This document shows positions 41,329 to 50,631 of a stretch of 53,752 bases of DNA, piece by piece. The stretch covers positions 1 to 53,752 of the forward strand of contig JBJDZG010000020.1 in the NCBI GenBank assembly GCA_051867875.1, given 5' to 3'. Origin of the DNA: RGIG4608 sp051867875 (GTDB lineage Bacteria; Bacillota; Clostridia; Oscillospirales; CAG-272). Both the position numbers and the translations under genes were made by a program. Within the stretch, counting starts at the first letter, position 1; the number at the start of each line of letters is the position of its first letter. The notes under the pieces are model-generated. The model saw only the letters and a list, made by a program, of their open reading frames with translations, was not told where the DNA came from and ran no database searches.

Positions 41329-42216
41329 TTATTTCTCGTCGTGATAGCCGAAGTTTCCGACGGTTTTGGCACTCTCGCGCCAATTTTCCTTAACCTTTAC
41401 CCAAAGATTGAGGTATACTTTTTTGCCGAGTAGCTTTTCGAGGTCCTCGCGGGCGTAAGAGCCGACCATTTTGAGCTCCTTGCCGCCCTTGCCGACGATT
41501 ATTCCCTTGTGCGAAGCCTTCTCGCAGAATATCTCCGCGCGAATGGATACGAGCGTGGGCTCTTCCTTAAATTCCTCGATTACGACCGCAACTCCGTGGG
41601 GGATTTCCTTGTTGAGCGTGCGTAAAATCTTCTCGCGGATTATCTCCGCACACATCTGGCGCAGAGGCTGGTCGGTCACGATATCGTCGGGGAAGAACCA
41701 ATCGGACTCGCCGAGAAATTTTGAAAGCTCGGATAGGAGCGCATCGACCTGCTCGCCGTTTTTGGCGCAAATCGGAACGAAAGCATCAAAATCACACTTC
41801 TCTGCATACGCGGTAATGGTCTTGGCTATTTCTTCCCTGCGGTAGAGGTCAACTTTATTGAGCGCAAGCACCGCGGGCGTTCCGCTCTTTTTTATATAGT
41901 CCATTACGTTCTCTTCGACTTTGCTTATCTCCTTGCCCGCGTCAACGACGAGCACGACAGCGTCGGCGTCGTGCATTGAGTCACTCGCCGCCTTTACCAT
42001 ATAGTCGCCAAGGCTGTTTTTGGGCTGATGAATACCAGGTGTGTCAAGGAAAACGTACTGGTCCTCGCCCACGGTGTGAATACCGATAATTCTGTTCCTC
42101 GTCGTCTGGGGCTTGCTTGAAACTATCGCCACCTTCTCGCCGAGAATCCTGTTCATAAGCGTCGATTTTCCCACGTTGGGACGTCCTACTATTGCTATAA
42201 ATCCTGTTCTTTTCAT
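41329..42216 (-). CDS. era: GTPase Era
   Basis: This 295-aa GTPase checkpoints 30S assembly by binding the 3' end of 16S rRNA. G1 GRPNVGKST is at about residues 11-19, G3 DTPGIHQ and G4 ALNKVD follow, and a C-terminal KH domain contains KGIIVGKGGKELK. Length is standard. GGTG lies before the ATG. ybeY is directly upstream without the dgkA and cdd genes that often intervene in Firmicutes. Confidence 0.97.
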   Translation of the reverse strand: MKRTGFIAIVGRPNVGKSTLMNRILGEKVAIVSSKPQTTRNRIIGIHTVGEDQYVFLDTPGIHQPKNSLGDYMVKAASDSMHDADAVVLVVDAGKEISKVEENVMDYIKKSGTPAVLALNKVDLYRREEIAKTITAYAEKCDFDAFVPICAKNGEQVDALLSELSKFLGESDWFFPDDIVTDQPLRQMCAEIIREKILRTLNKEIPHGVAVVIEEFKEEPTLVSIRAEIFCEKASHKGIIVGKGGKELKMVGSYAREDLEKLLGKKVYLNLWVKVKENWRESAKTVGNFGYHDEK

Positions 42217-42234
42217 ATTTCACCCATCAATTTC

Positions 42235-42717
42235 TTATTTTACCGAAAGTCCGAGTCTTTCCATAACGTCCGCCTGTCTTTTTCTCATATCCGCATCATC
42301 TTTCTCGGACAATTCGTGGTCGTAGCCGAGAAGGTGGAGCATTGAATGGGCGGTGAGAAAAGCGACCTCTCGCTCAAAGGAATGACCGTATTCATTTGCC
42401 TGAGCCATGGCTCTCTCAAGAGAGATAACTATATCGCCGAGATTGGCGGCAAGCTCGTCGAAAAACGGTTCTTCGCTCTCGCCCTCGTAGTCGAGCAAGG
42501 GAAATGAAAGCACGTCGGTAGGCTTGTCCAGGTGCCTGAACTTATTGTTCAGTTCTCGGATTCCCTCGTCGTCAACGAAGGTAACGGAAACCTCAACGTC
42601 GTTTTCCATACCCTCGTAATCAAGCGTTTCGAGAATGGTGCGTCTTATGAGCATTTTAAGATTGTAATGTATTGCATATTTTGTCTGGTTGTTTTCAAAA
42701 TAAATTTTAAGATTCAT
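42235..42717 (-). CDS. ybeY: rRNA maturation endoribonuclease YbeY
   Basis: This 160-aa zinc-dependent RNase processes the 3' end of 16S rRNA and takes part in ribosome quality control. The metal-binding motif HSMLHLLGYDHE (three His) and the upstream TDVLSFPLL strand are clear. It sits between phoH and era, the classic order, with gaps of 18-19 nt on both sides. Confidence 0.96.
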   Translation of the reverse strand: MNLKIYFENNQTKYAIHYNLKMLIRRTILETLDYEGMENDVEVSVTFVDDEGIRELNNKFRHLDKPTDVLSFPLLDYEGESEEPFFDELAANLGDIVISLERAMAQANEYGHSFEREVAFLTAHSMLHLLGYDHELSEKDDADMRKRQADVMERLGLSVK

Positions 42718-42736
42718 ATTCTATCCTCTTCCCATT

Positions 42737-43759
42737 TTATTTTCGTTTGTATGTTTTCTGTTCCTGCCTTCTCTTTTCGGCATTTTCCTCTGCCTTGCGC
42801 TCAAATTTGTCGTATGCGAGAATTATTTTCTGCACGAGCTTGTGGCGCACGACATCCTTGTCGGTAAAGGTATGAATGTGAATATCCTCAATGCCGTCAA
42901 GAATGTGCACCGCCGTCGCAAGACCGCTCTTCTGTCCGTATGGAAGGTCGGTCTGCGTAAGGTCGCCCGTAATGACCGCCTTTGAATTAAATCCGAGACG
43001 CGTCAAAAACATTTTCATCTGCTCGGGGGTGGCGTTCTGCGCCTCGTCGAGAATGATAAACGAATCGTCAAGCGTACGTCCTCTCATATATGCAAGGGGC
43101 GCTATCTCGATTATCTGCTTTTCCATCTGGCGCTGATAATTTTCAACTCCCATCATATCGTAAAGCGCGTCGTAGAGCGGACGGAGATAGGGGTCTATCT
43201 TACTTTGCAGGTCGCCGGGCAAAAATCCGAGCTTTTCGCCCGCTTCAATGGCAGGGCGCGTAAGGATAATGCGCGAAACCTGCTTGTCGCGGAGCGCTTT
43301 GACTGCCATAGCCACGGCAAGATAAGTCTTACCCGTGCCCGCAGGTCCTATTCCGAATACAATGGTATTTTTCTTTATCGCATCGACATACTGCTTCTGT
43401 CCGACGGTTTTTGCCTTGATTGGCTTGCCCTTACTCGTAACGAATATGCAGTCGTCGCCGAAGCTTGCGCTGAGCGCCTCTCCGTTTCCGTCGCTTATCA
43501 TGCTTATGGCGTAGCTGACTCCCTGCTCGCTTATCTCGGCACCGCCCGAGGCGAGCGTGCAGAGGTGGTTTATCACGCGCGAGGCAAGCGCAACTCCCGC
43601 TTCCGTTCCGTCAATAACTATCGCATCGCCGTCCGTGGCGCGCCTGTTGGATATGCGAACGGAGAAGGCGTTCTCAACCGCGCGCACATTGGCGTCGAAC
43701 GGTCCGAAAACTCTGCTTGTTATCTCGTTATTTTCAACACTTATAATATTCTGGCTCAT
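42737..43759 (-). CDS. phoH: PhoH-like ATPase
   Basis: This 340-aa P-loop protein has Walker A GPAGTGKTYLAV near residue 138, Walker B FIILDEAQN near 237 and a KH-like N-terminal region. PhoH/PhoL proteins are RNA-linked ATPases that work near YbeY in rRNA processing; the exact activity is not established. A Lys/Arg-rich tail ends the protein. GAGG precedes the ATG. It follows yqfD by 23 nt. Confidence 0.95.
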   Translation of the reverse strand: MSQNIISVENNEITSRVFGPFDANVRAVENAFSVRISNRRATDGDAIVIDGTEAGVALASRVINHLCTLASGGAEISEQGVSYAISMISDGNGEALSASFGDDCIFVTSKGKPIKAKTVGQKQYVDAIKKNTIVFGIGPAGTGKTYLAVAMAVKALRDKQVSRIILTRPAIEAGEKLGFLPGDLQSKIDPYLRPLYDALYDMMGVENYQRQMEKQIIEIAPLAYMRGRTLDDSFIILDEAQNATPEQMKMFLTRLGFNSKAVITGDLTQTDLPYGQKSGLATAVHILDGIEDIHIHTFTDKDVVRHKLVQKIILAYDKFERKAEENAEKRRQEQKTYKRK

Positions 43760-43782
43760 TACGTTTCCTCGCCCTTTTTCCT

Positions 43783-45060
43783 TTACTTGATGATTTCAAA
43801 TTCTATAAGCTCCGCTATGTCGCACACGGCGGTAAGGTTGCATTTCAGAATATACTTGCCGTCGTACACACCGCCCTCGAGCGATTTTTTGAGGAGCTGT
43901 GCGTCGGGAAGCTCGTTTTCTATCAGCTTCTGAAGCTCCGCGTATGCGAGCTCCATGGCTTCCCCGTCGCTTATCTCTACCGTTTCATAAGTGTACGGAT
44001 AAAAAGTGTCCACCGAGAACGAAACGGGAAGTGCGCCGAGCGAGAACGGATTGAAAATATATTCGTAATTAATTATATCACAACTCTGCCCCAAATTTCC
44101 ACTGTTTACGAAAAGTTTTATAGATTTTCCGAAAAAAATAAGTGTTTTTTGCTCGATTTTTGCGCCCGTAGGCACTTTTACGTTCTGTTTTAGCGGAATT
44201 TCGACCTCAAAAGTGCGGTTTATCTTGCCGAGCACTCGCCCGTTTGCGCGCGTGTAACGCAACGGTGCTTTCTCACTCTCGTAAATTCCGCTGACAAGAA
44301 GCTGTCCCGCCTTTACAAATTCGCCCGATTTCACCGCGATAAAGCCCGAGAGCACCTCGAGCGCGACTATCTCCGCGTCGTATTTTGCAACGAGATTCGA
44401 GGGTTTCATTTTCTTGTCCTTTATCTCGGTGTCCGATACCTCGCGCACTTCAACCGTTGCCACCGTTCCCGAGATGTTCACGCTTATCCACGCGATATCG
44501 TCGTCGTTTATCATCACTCTCTGCTCGACGGAGTCGGTGTTGATGCGCGATATTATATCCCCGACGCTCATTCCGTTTTGCGAGAGTGCCGAGATTACCT
44601 GCTCACGCTCGAGCCTTTCGTTTCCGACGATGTCAATACGCCACAGCACACTCTGCGAGAGTCCGAAAAGGCAGAACGAAAGCAAAAGCCCTACGGCAAT
44701 TCCCCACCTGCCCCTGAATTTTGAGAGCGTTGCCCAAAGACCGTGGCGCGATACGGTCCTTATCCTTATCTGCCAGACCTTGCAAGCGGAAAAAAGATTC
44801 TTTTTAGACAAAAGAGGAAGCAAAATCCGCACCCGCCCCGACTCCGAATCCGTCTGCAAATCGTAATATGTAAACCCGTAGCGCATACATAGATTTAAGA
44901 AGGTTTCCGCCTGCGTACGCGGAATTTCCGCTATATAGTAGCCCAAAATGTACGAAACGAGGCTCGGTCTTTTCATTTTTCTCGCTTTTTTTGTGCTCTG
45001 CTCTTCTGCGCCGTCAGATTTTTTGCTTTTATTTATGTCCGCGTTGTCCGTTTTACTCAT
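43783..45060 (-). CDS. yqfD: Sporulation protein YqfD
   Basis: This 425-aa protein has a polar N-terminal tail of about 30 residues, a conserved SYILGYYIAEIP segment, one transmembrane helix (about residues 118-136) and a large extracytoplasmic part with an IVGNERLEREQV POTRA-like stretch. It matches YqfD, a mother-cell protein made during engulfment and needed for efficient sporulation. Its ATG overlaps the yqfC stop by 4 nt. The long charged N-terminus is more than most family members have. Confidence 0.93.
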   Translation of the reverse strand: MSKTDNADINKSKKSDGAEEQSTKKARKMKRPSLVSYILGYYIAEIPRTQAETFLNLCMRYGFTYYDLQTDSESGRVRILLPLLSKKNLFSACKVWQIRIRTVSRHGLWATLSKFRGRWGIAVGLLLSFCLFGLSQSVLWRIDIVGNERLEREQVISALSQNGMSVGDIISRINTDSVEQRVMINDDDIAWISVNISGTVATVEVREVSDTEIKDKKMKPSNLVAKYDAEIVALEVLSGFIAVKSGEFVKAGQLLVSGIYESEKAPLRYTRANGRVLGKINRTFEVEIPLKQNVKVPTGAKIEQKTLIFFGKSIKLFVNSGNLGQSCDIINYEYIFNPFSLGALPVSFSVDTFYPYTYETVEISDGEAMELAYAELQKLIENELPDAQLLKKSLEGGVYDGKYILKCNLTAVCDIAELIEFEIIK

Positions 45061-45341
45061 TTCTTTCTCCTATCCTCAAATTCAAGTGAGTCGATGCGTC
45101 CGACAATGCGCACAGCACCCCTGTAAAATGAGGCGCAGTAGAGCTCCTCGCCGTGCACGCTTAAAATATATTCTGTAAGTGAAAGGCGAATGAGCTCCTC
45201 GCCGTAGTGCAGTATCCTCACACATCCGTGCACCGTAAGGTCGCCCCTGCCTCTTATTTCAAGATCGTCGGGCGCGCCGAGGACTTCCTCTGCGTCAAAC
45301 GCCCTCTTAATCCTTACGCCGAGTTTTTCCTTGGCTTTCAT
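45057..45341 (-). CDS. yqfC: YabP/YqfC family sporulation protein
   Basis: This 94-aa beta-rich protein has the YabP/YqfC pattern: a DDLEIRGRGDLTVHGCVRIL core and repeated short strands. It is expressed in the mother cell in Bacillus and is always paired with yqfD. AAGGAG lies upstream of the ATG. It is divergent from ylbJ across only 58 nt. I could not place a convincing sigma-E promoter on either strand, though ATACAAT at 45371-45377 resembles a -10. Confidence 0.92.
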   Translation of the reverse strand: MKAKEKLGVRIKRAFDAEEVLGAPDDLEIRGRGDLTVHGCVRILHYGEELIRLSLTEYILSVHGEELYCASFYRGAVRIVGRIDSLEFEDRRKK

Positions 45342-45399
45342 AAAATCCCTCTCCTTTTTATATATTTTTAATACAATTTATGATGGGGGCTTGTGATAA

Positions 45400-46380
45400 A
45401 TGACTCTTAAAAGTGCAAAGCGGAGTACAAAACACACGTTTGCAGGCGGTTTCTGTACCGTCGCGAGCATTTTTTTGCTTGCTCTGTTTATAAAAAATTC
45501 CGCTTTGGCAAGCGAGGAAGTTAAAAAAGCGCTCGACCTATGTGCAAAAATGCTCATTCCCTCGCTTTTTCCCCTGACCGTCATGTCGGAAATAGCGACG
45601 GAAACAGGCGCTGTACGCCGTCTTACCCGACGGATTTCAAAGCCCGTTTCGTATATTCTCGGAGTGGACGAAAGCGCAACTGCGCCCTATTTTCTGGGCG
45701 TGCTCGGTGGATATACCGCCTCGTGCAAGAGCGCGATTTTGCTCTATCGAAGCGGCAGGATTTCAAAGCAGGACTGCGAGAGCGTCATAGCACTCTCGAA
45801 TATGCCGAGCATCGCATTTCTTACGGGCTTTGTCGGTTCGGGAATATTCAAAAGCTCAACGGTCGGTTGGATTTTGTGGTTATGCACGGTGCTCTCAACT
45901 CTCATTTTGGGTACAGTTCAGCGATTTTTGTTCAAAAACCGAGCCGAAGCACCGCAAGAGTGCTGCATCGGTATGCCGAGCCGCAAGAGCTTTTCGAGAA
46001 TTTTCGTCGATGCAATAGCGCATTCCGCAAACGCGATGCTACTCATCTGTGCAAACGTCGTATTTTTCTCTGTGCTAATCGGCGTGCTGAAACCGATTTT
46101 GATTGAATTCGGTTTTAGTGACAGCGCAACGAGGCTACTGCTCGGCACTTTTGAGATAACGCGGGGAGTCAGCTTTTGCTCGGAGTTTGGACAGGGCGGG
46201 CTTCTTCCGCTTCTTGCGTGTGCATTCTTCATCGGCTGGTCGGGAATCTGCGTGCATTTTCAGGTCATTTCCCTTTGCGACTGCGAGGATTTGTCATTCA
46301 AAAGATACTTTTTGCTAAAGCTCCTGCAAGGCATTATCTGCACTGCAATCGTATGGATAGTATTCTCACTTTTAATATAA
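45400..46380 (+). CDS. ylbJ: Sporulation integral membrane protein YlbJ
   Basis: This 326-aa polytopic protein has about eight hydrophobic segments and Gate/nucleoside-recognition-type repeats. The signatures MLIPSLFPLTVMSEI, LGGYTASCKSA and SNMPSIAFLTGFVG mark the YlbJ family, induced by sigma-E and needed for spore cortex formation in Bacillus. The Shine-Dalgarno is poor (GGGGGC). It is divergent from yqfC-yqfD, grouping three sporulation genes. It ends in a bidirectional terminator. Confidence 0.92.
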   Translation: MTLKSAKRSTKHTFAGGFCTVASIFLLALFIKNSALASEEVKKALDLCAKMLIPSLFPLTVMSEIATETGAVRRLTRRISKPVSYILGVDESATAPYFLGVLGGYTASCKSAILLYRSGRISKQDCESVIALSNMPSIAFLTGFVGSGIFKSSTVGWILWLCTVLSTLILGTVQRFLFKNRAEAPQECCIGMPSRKSFSRIFVDAIAHSANAMLLICANVVFFSVLIGVLKPILIEFGFSDSATRLLLGTFEITRGVSFCSEFGQGGLLPLLACAFFIGWSGICVHFQVISLCDCEDLSFKRYFLLKLLQGIICTAIVWIVFSLLI

Positions 46381-46408
46381 AAAACGGAGATAAAAATCTC
46401 CGTTTTTT
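46381..46408. terminator. Bidirectional terminator between ylbJ and lnt
   Basis: AAAAACGGAGA / TCTCCGTTTTTT stem with an A-rich loop. Confidence 0.88.
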
Positions 46409-46410
46409 GA

Positions 46411-48033
46411 TTATTCATTTTCTTCTTTTCGCTTGATAAACGAACTTACACAAGCCACGAGCACAAATCCTATGCAAAAATAAACGAAGCTGTTGCCGAT
46501 ATGCGAATACAGCGTGCGCGTGGAATTTGCGTAGACCGTTTCGATGATATAACCCTCTTCGTAAATGGGCATACGCTCTATTACATCTCCCTTGTCGGTA
46601 ACGAAGGAAGTTATACCCGTATTTCCCGAGGAAACGGTGTATTTTCCGTGCTCAACCGCACGCAGAATATTCTGTGCGTGGTGCATATTGAGTGCACGGG
46701 AGTCGTAAAACCAAGAGTCATTTGACGGTATGAAGAAGAACTCCGCGCCCGCTTCGGCACTTCCGAGAGCCGTTTGTTCGTAAACGGAATCAAAGCAGAT
46801 AAGCGTTCCGACGGTTATTGAGTCCCCGCCGTTTGACGTGCCGAAAACCGTGCTATCTTTTCCCGGTGTGGTATCGTTTGATAGCATACTGATTTCAGCG
46901 AGTTGAGGAAGCAGAGCTTCAATGAGCGGACGCATGGGAACGAACTCTCCGAACGGAACGGGCTTCATCTTTGAATAAGCGCCCATGATGCTATCGCCGT
47001 CGGGATAGAAAACCGACACGGAATTGTACATTTCCTCGCCGTCCTCGCTGTAAATGTAACCGCCCGAGATAAACGTCGCGCCCGTTTCGACTGCGAGCTC
47101 CGACATCGCCTGCTTTATTCTCATGTATTTCGTGCCGTGAATACGGAAAAACGTGTCAAAATTGGAGCTGAAAACGTTTTCGGGCCAAACGACGACCTGC
47201 GCTCCGTCCTCGACTGCTTCGAGCGAGAGCCTTTCGTATATATCGTAGATATCGCTGATTGACATATCGTAGTTGGTCTGCGAGAGAAGATTTCCCTGCA
47301 CCGATGCAATCTTGATATATTTATCCTCATTCTTCGTCGGGATAAAGTAGATCACCGTTCCGCACAGAATATACGAGCCGAGAAGCGCGAGCGCCATAAC
47401 CGACGTGTGCCTTCTTTCACTCTCATAAAACAGTGCATACGCAACGAGAAAATTGAAAAGCACTACGAAAAACGTGATAAAATACGAGCCGAAAAGCGAC
47501 GCCGTCTGCATAAGTATCGGCATTTCGGTCTGGGAAATACCTATTCTGCCCCAAGGGATACCTGCCCAAGTAAGCGTCTGCGTCCACTCGTTTACCGAAA
47601 AGAGCATAGCTATAAAAAACGGCAGTATTACGGGGCGTTTCCTGTAAATATCCGATTTAATGAAAACTGCCGCAAGAGAAAACAAAGCGGACGAAAATAC
47701 CGCTTGAAGTGTCGGCACTCCAATCCACGCAAGAAGCACGACGCCGACAGCCTCCGCCCTTGACAAGCCCGTGAAATCAAGGGGATAAAAATAGATAAAC
47801 CAATGGAATATCACGAGCCCGTAAATCATAAAGAACACAAAGCCGTCGAGATATGCCCGTCTTACTTTTTTGTAGCCGCCATTTTCAATCCTTTCGTACA
47901 CGCCGTATGCCAAGGGCGTGAGCGCTACGTAAGCAAGCAGTCCTATCTCGGGAAAAATGACCGAGAGCCCGAGCAAAAGTCCGCTTAAAGCAAACAAGGC
48001 TATCGGATTTATTTTATTTATAATTTCTTTCAT
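46411..48033 (-). CDS. lnt: Apolipoprotein N-acyltransferase
   Basis: This 540-aa protein has an N-terminal six- to seven-helix membrane region (about residues 1-230) and a periplasm-facing nitrilase domain. Catalytic residues are placed as expected: a Glu in VVWPENVF, a Lys before PVPFGEFVP and the nucleophile Cys in LICFDSVYE. Lnt adds the third acyl chain to lipoproteins such as the one encoded at 6139. Classical Lnt is unusual in Firmicutes but occurs in some Clostridia. A final transmembrane helix closes the protein. The Shine-Dalgarno is distant. Confidence 0.92.
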   Translation of the reverse strand: MKEIINKINPIALFALSGLLLGLSVIFPEIGLLAYVALTPLAYGVYERIENGGYKKVRRAYLDGFVFFMIYGLVIFHWFIYFYPLDFTGLSRAEAVGVVLLAWIGVPTLQAVFSSALFSLAAVFIKSDIYRKRPVILPFFIAMLFSVNEWTQTLTWAGIPWGRIGISQTEMPILMQTASLFGSYFITFFVVLFNFLVAYALFYESERRHTSVMALALLGSYILCGTVIYFIPTKNEDKYIKIASVQGNLLSQTNYDMSISDIYDIYERLSLEAVEDGAQVVVWPENVFSSNFDTFFRIHGTKYMRIKQAMSELAVETGATFISGGYIYSEDGEEMYNSVSVFYPDGDSIMGAYSKMKPVPFGEFVPMRPLIEALLPQLAEISMLSNDTTPGKDSTVFGTSNGGDSITVGTLICFDSVYEQTALGSAEAGAEFFFIPSNDSWFYDSRALNMHHAQNILRAVEHGKYTVSSGNTGITSFVTDKGDVIERMPIYEEGYIIETVYANSTRTLYSHIGNSFVYFCIGFVLVACVSSFIKRKEENE

Positions 48034-48049
48034 CTTCTAAAAAACTCCG

Positions 48050-49009
48050 TTATCTGAAATCTTTCAAAAACCAGATGTCATCCTCGGAAAGCCTGACTTC
48101 CTTGCCTTTAAGATAGCCGAGCGCACCGTCGGTATCCTTAAAATCAAAGCGAAGTCTGTATGCGTAGAGCGCCTGATACTTGTATCCATTCGCTCTGTCG
48201 GCTTTGTTTACGCCGTATTTGCCGTCGCCGAGGAGCGGGTGGCCTATATGCGAAAGATGCGCTCTTATCTGGTGTGTCCTGCCCGTAACGAGCTCTACCT
48301 CAAGTAGCGAATTCCCGTTTTTCTCGGCAAGCACCCTGTATTTTGTTATAATGTTCTTAGAGCCCTTGACCTGTCTGTCATAGACGGCAACTTGATTTTT
48401 GTCGCCGTCCTTGATAAGATATCCCGTAAGGGTGTCCTCTCGCTTCGGCATTTTGCCGTGAACGGCGCAGTAATAAAATTTTGATATCTCGTCGTTTTTA
48501 ATTTTCCCGTTCATCACGCGCAGAGCCTCGGCGTTCTTTGCGCCGATGACTATTCCGCCCGTGTTTCTGTCAATTCGGTTACAGAGCGCGGGCGCAAAGG
48601 ACTGCTCGCTCTCGGGGTCGTATTCGCCCTTCTGATAAAGGTACGCCTTGATATGCATAATGAGCGTGTTGTCCCTGCCCTCGTCGTCCTCGTGAACGAG
48701 CACGCCCGGGCGCTTGTTGCAGAGAATGATATTTTCGTCCTCGTAAACAACCGAAAGCTTCGGCGTGATGGACGCAAGCGCGGAATCATCGCGCTCGGGC
48801 GAGTCAAAAAATTCATCTTTGATGAAGAGCTGAACCGTATCCCCCTCCCTCAGAATATATTTCTGCTCCGTGCGTGCGCGGTTGACCTTTATCTTTTTCG
48901 TTCTGATATATTTGTACATAAGCGACATAGGCAAGCCCTTGACGCATTTGGTAAGAAATTTGTCAAGACGCTGACCCGCGTCGTTCTTTTTTATCTCGAT
49001 TATCCTCAT
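48050..49009 (-). CDS. RluA-family pseudouridine synthase
   Basis: This 319-aa enzyme has an N-terminal S4 RNA-binding domain (QRLDKFLTKCVKGLP) and an RluA catalytic domain. The motif NRIDRNTGGIV contains the catalytic Asp, and the GRTHQIRAHL motif near residue 245 confirms the family. The target uridine in 23S rRNA or tRNA cannot be told from sequence alone. The start at 49009 is chosen with GGAG 6 nt upstream. It is 16 nt before lnt, so probably cotranscribed. A GC-rich hairpin at 49030-49056 separates it from upp. Confidence 0.93.
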   Translation of the reverse strand: MRIIEIKKNDAGQRLDKFLTKCVKGLPMSLMYKYIRTKKIKVNRARTEQKYILREGDTVQLFIKDEFFDSPERDDSALASITPKLSVVYEDENIILCNKRPGVLVHEDDEGRDNTLIMHIKAYLYQKGEYDPESEQSFAPALCNRIDRNTGGIVIGAKNAEALRVMNGKIKNDEISKFYYCAVHGKMPKREDTLTGYLIKDGDKNQVAVYDRQVKGSKNIITKYRVLAEKNGNSLLEVELVTGRTHQIRAHLSHIGHPLLGDGKYGVNKADRANGYKYQALYAYRLRFDFKDTDGALGYLKGKEVRLSEDDIWFLKDFR

Positions 49010-49066
49010 TATTTCTCCGGAAAGCAAACGGGGAGAGGGGATTTACCCTCTCTCCTCTGATGCAAA

Positions 49067-49699
49067 TTAAAGTGTACCGAAAATTCTGTCACCTGCGTCT
49101 CCGAGACCGGGAACAATGTATGCGTGCTCATTGAGGCGCTCGTCAAGAGCTGCGGTGTAAATATCAACGTCGGGGTGGTCCTTCTGCACCTTTTCAACGC
49201 CCTCGGGGCAAGCTACAAGGCACATAAATCTGATATTCGTGCAGTGATATTTTTCCTTGAGCATTGTAAGCGCGTCCGACGCAGAACCGCCCGTTGCGAG
49301 CATCGGGTCAACCAGAATTACTATTCTCTCCTCAATATCCGCAGGCATCTTGCTGTAATATTCAACGGGGTTGTGGGTTTCGGGGTCGCGGTACATACCG
49401 ATATGTCCGACCTTTGCAACGGGCATAAGCGAAAGAAGTCCGTCAACCATGCCGAGTCCCGCACGAAGAATGGGAACGATTGCAAGCTTCTTGCCCGCTA
49501 TCATCTTCGCCGTGGTCTTTTGAATGGGAGTTTCAATTACTACGTCCTCTGTGGGAAGGTCGCGGGTGAGCTCGTAGCCCATAAGCATCGCTATCTCATT
49601 CAGAAGCTGACGAAAGTCCTTGGAACCCGTGTCCTTATCTCTCATAATGGAGAGCTTATGTGTAATAAGAGGGTGATCCATAATGTGCAGTTTGCTCAT
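49067..49699 (-). CDS. upp: Uracil phosphoribosyltransferase
   Basis: This 210-aa salvage enzyme makes UMP from uracil and PRPP. The PRPP-binding loop VDPMLATGGSA and the C-terminal GLGDAGDRIFGT uracil-binding segment are diagnostic; the N-terminus DHPLITHKLSIMRD is typical. The start at 49699 has GGAG 7 nt upstream. A promoter lies at 49751-49779. With the riboswitch-controlled uridine kinase at 2127, the window encodes two pyrimidine salvage routes. Confidence 0.96.
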   Translation of the reverse strand: MSKLHIMDHPLITHKLSIMRDKDTGSKDFRQLLNEIAMLMGYELTRDLPTEDVVIETPIQKTTAKMIAGKKLAIVPILRAGLGMVDGLLSLMPVAKVGHIGMYRDPETHNPVEYYSKMPADIEERIVILVDPMLATGGSASDALTMLKEKYHCTNIRFMCLVACPEGVEKVQKDHPDVDIYTAALDERLNEHAYIVPGLGDAGDRIFGTL

Positions 49700-49750
49700 A
49701 TTTTGCTCCGTTCCGCTGAAAATCAGCATATATCAATTTTTATCTTTTCC

Positions 49751-49779
49751 ATTATACTGCATCTTTTGTTTTTTTTCAA
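49751..49779 (-). promoter_or_regulatory. upp promoter
   Basis: On the minus strand, TTGAAA (49779-49774), a 17-nt spacer and TATAAT (49756-49751). Confidence 0.78.
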
Positions 49780-49968
49780 GGGACTTTGTGCAAAAAAACA
49801 GATTTTTTACACAGTTTTTTAACTTCCTATTTACTTTTGCAGGAATAAATGATAAAATAGGGTAAAGAATGGCGGACGGTTTACGGAAAAGGCGTAATAA
49901 GCCGTAAGAGCGACGAAAACCGTCAGCCGATTTTCCGCTCACGCGCTCGGGCGCGGTGCTCACACCTC

Positions 49969-50124
49969 AACCGTAGGGGGCAACGTCCCCGACGGTCCGT
50001 TTTGTAACACAAACAACATAATTGCCGTAAAAATCATTTAATCGTTTGATATGTTTCTACGCAATTTTTTCGTGCGGTCAGAACTCCACGCTTTTCGGGG
50101 CGTCGAGGACGTCGCCCCCTACGG
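49969..50124. repeat. GC-rich inverted-repeat element (A-A'), copy 2
   Basis: The A box CCGTAGGGGGCAACGTCCCC (from 49971) and its inverted partner GACGTCGCCCCCTACGG (ending 50124) flank about 95 bp. The core matches copy 1 at 20408 (AATTGCCGTAAAAATCA, TTTGATATGTTTC). Bases 49861-49968 before it are GC-rich and carry no gene. Confidence 0.8.
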
Positions 50125-50275
50125 AATATATCAAAATTCAACGCGTGGCAAAAAATCATAATGGGTGAGTGAGGGTTTGTTTGCTATCAATAGACGTGAG
50201 GATACCAAGACTCGTTAGCCGCTTTTTCTCTGCAAGCGTAGGCGCAGAGAAAAAGCTAACAAAAAGAGACGCCGA
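50125..50275. repeat. Conserved hairpin module, copy 2
   Basis: This module has the same order and sequence as 20564-20720, including GAGGATACC, GTTAGCC, the long CTTTTTCTCTGC/GCAGAGAAAAAG hairpin (about 50213-50259) and AAAAAGAGACGCCGA. Confidence 0.8.
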
Positions 50276-50360
50276 TTTTTCCGCTCACGCCGCTCGGGCG
50301 CCCGCTTTTGAAAAAGCGGGGGAAAACGCAGATTAGCCGCGGTGCGAACACGGAGCGCAC

Positions 50361-50606
50361 CTCAACCGTAGGGCGGGGGCTTGCTCCCGCCGTCGCAAAA
50401 GGTGTACGAAAACGCAAAATGGGCGCGGTACGGACACAGCAACCGTAGGGGGCGACGTCCTCGACGCCCCGTTATGCTTGGGCGCTGTGCGCGCACCTCA
50501 ACCGTAGGGCGGGGGCTTGCTCCCGCCGTCGCAAAAGGCGGGCGAAAACGCAGAACGGGCAAGGCGCAAACACAACAACCGTAGGGGGCGACGTCCCCGA
50601 CGGTCC
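50361..50606. repeat. Alternating B-A-B-A GC-rich boxes
   Basis: Two B boxes (CTCAACCGTAGGGCGGGGGC..., 50361-50422 and 50497-50560) each contain a GGCGGG/CCCGCC hairpin. They alternate with two A boxes (AACCGTAGGGGGCGACGTCC..., 50441-50471 and 50577-50606). All share the CCGTAGGG core. Not a CRISPR array. Confidence 0.8.
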
Positions 50607-50631
50607 TCTTTGAAAATCTACGATTTTCAAA

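Noticed and set aside
45342..45399. Sigma-E promoters for yqfC and ylbJ
   Set aside because: ATACAAT at 45371-45377 looks like a -10, but no matching -35 at the right distance was found on either strand.
50361..50606. Possible CRISPR or origin-like iteron array
   Set aside because: Boxes alternate between two types of unequal length, spacers are not unique 30-40-mers, and no cas, rep or dnaA gene is near.
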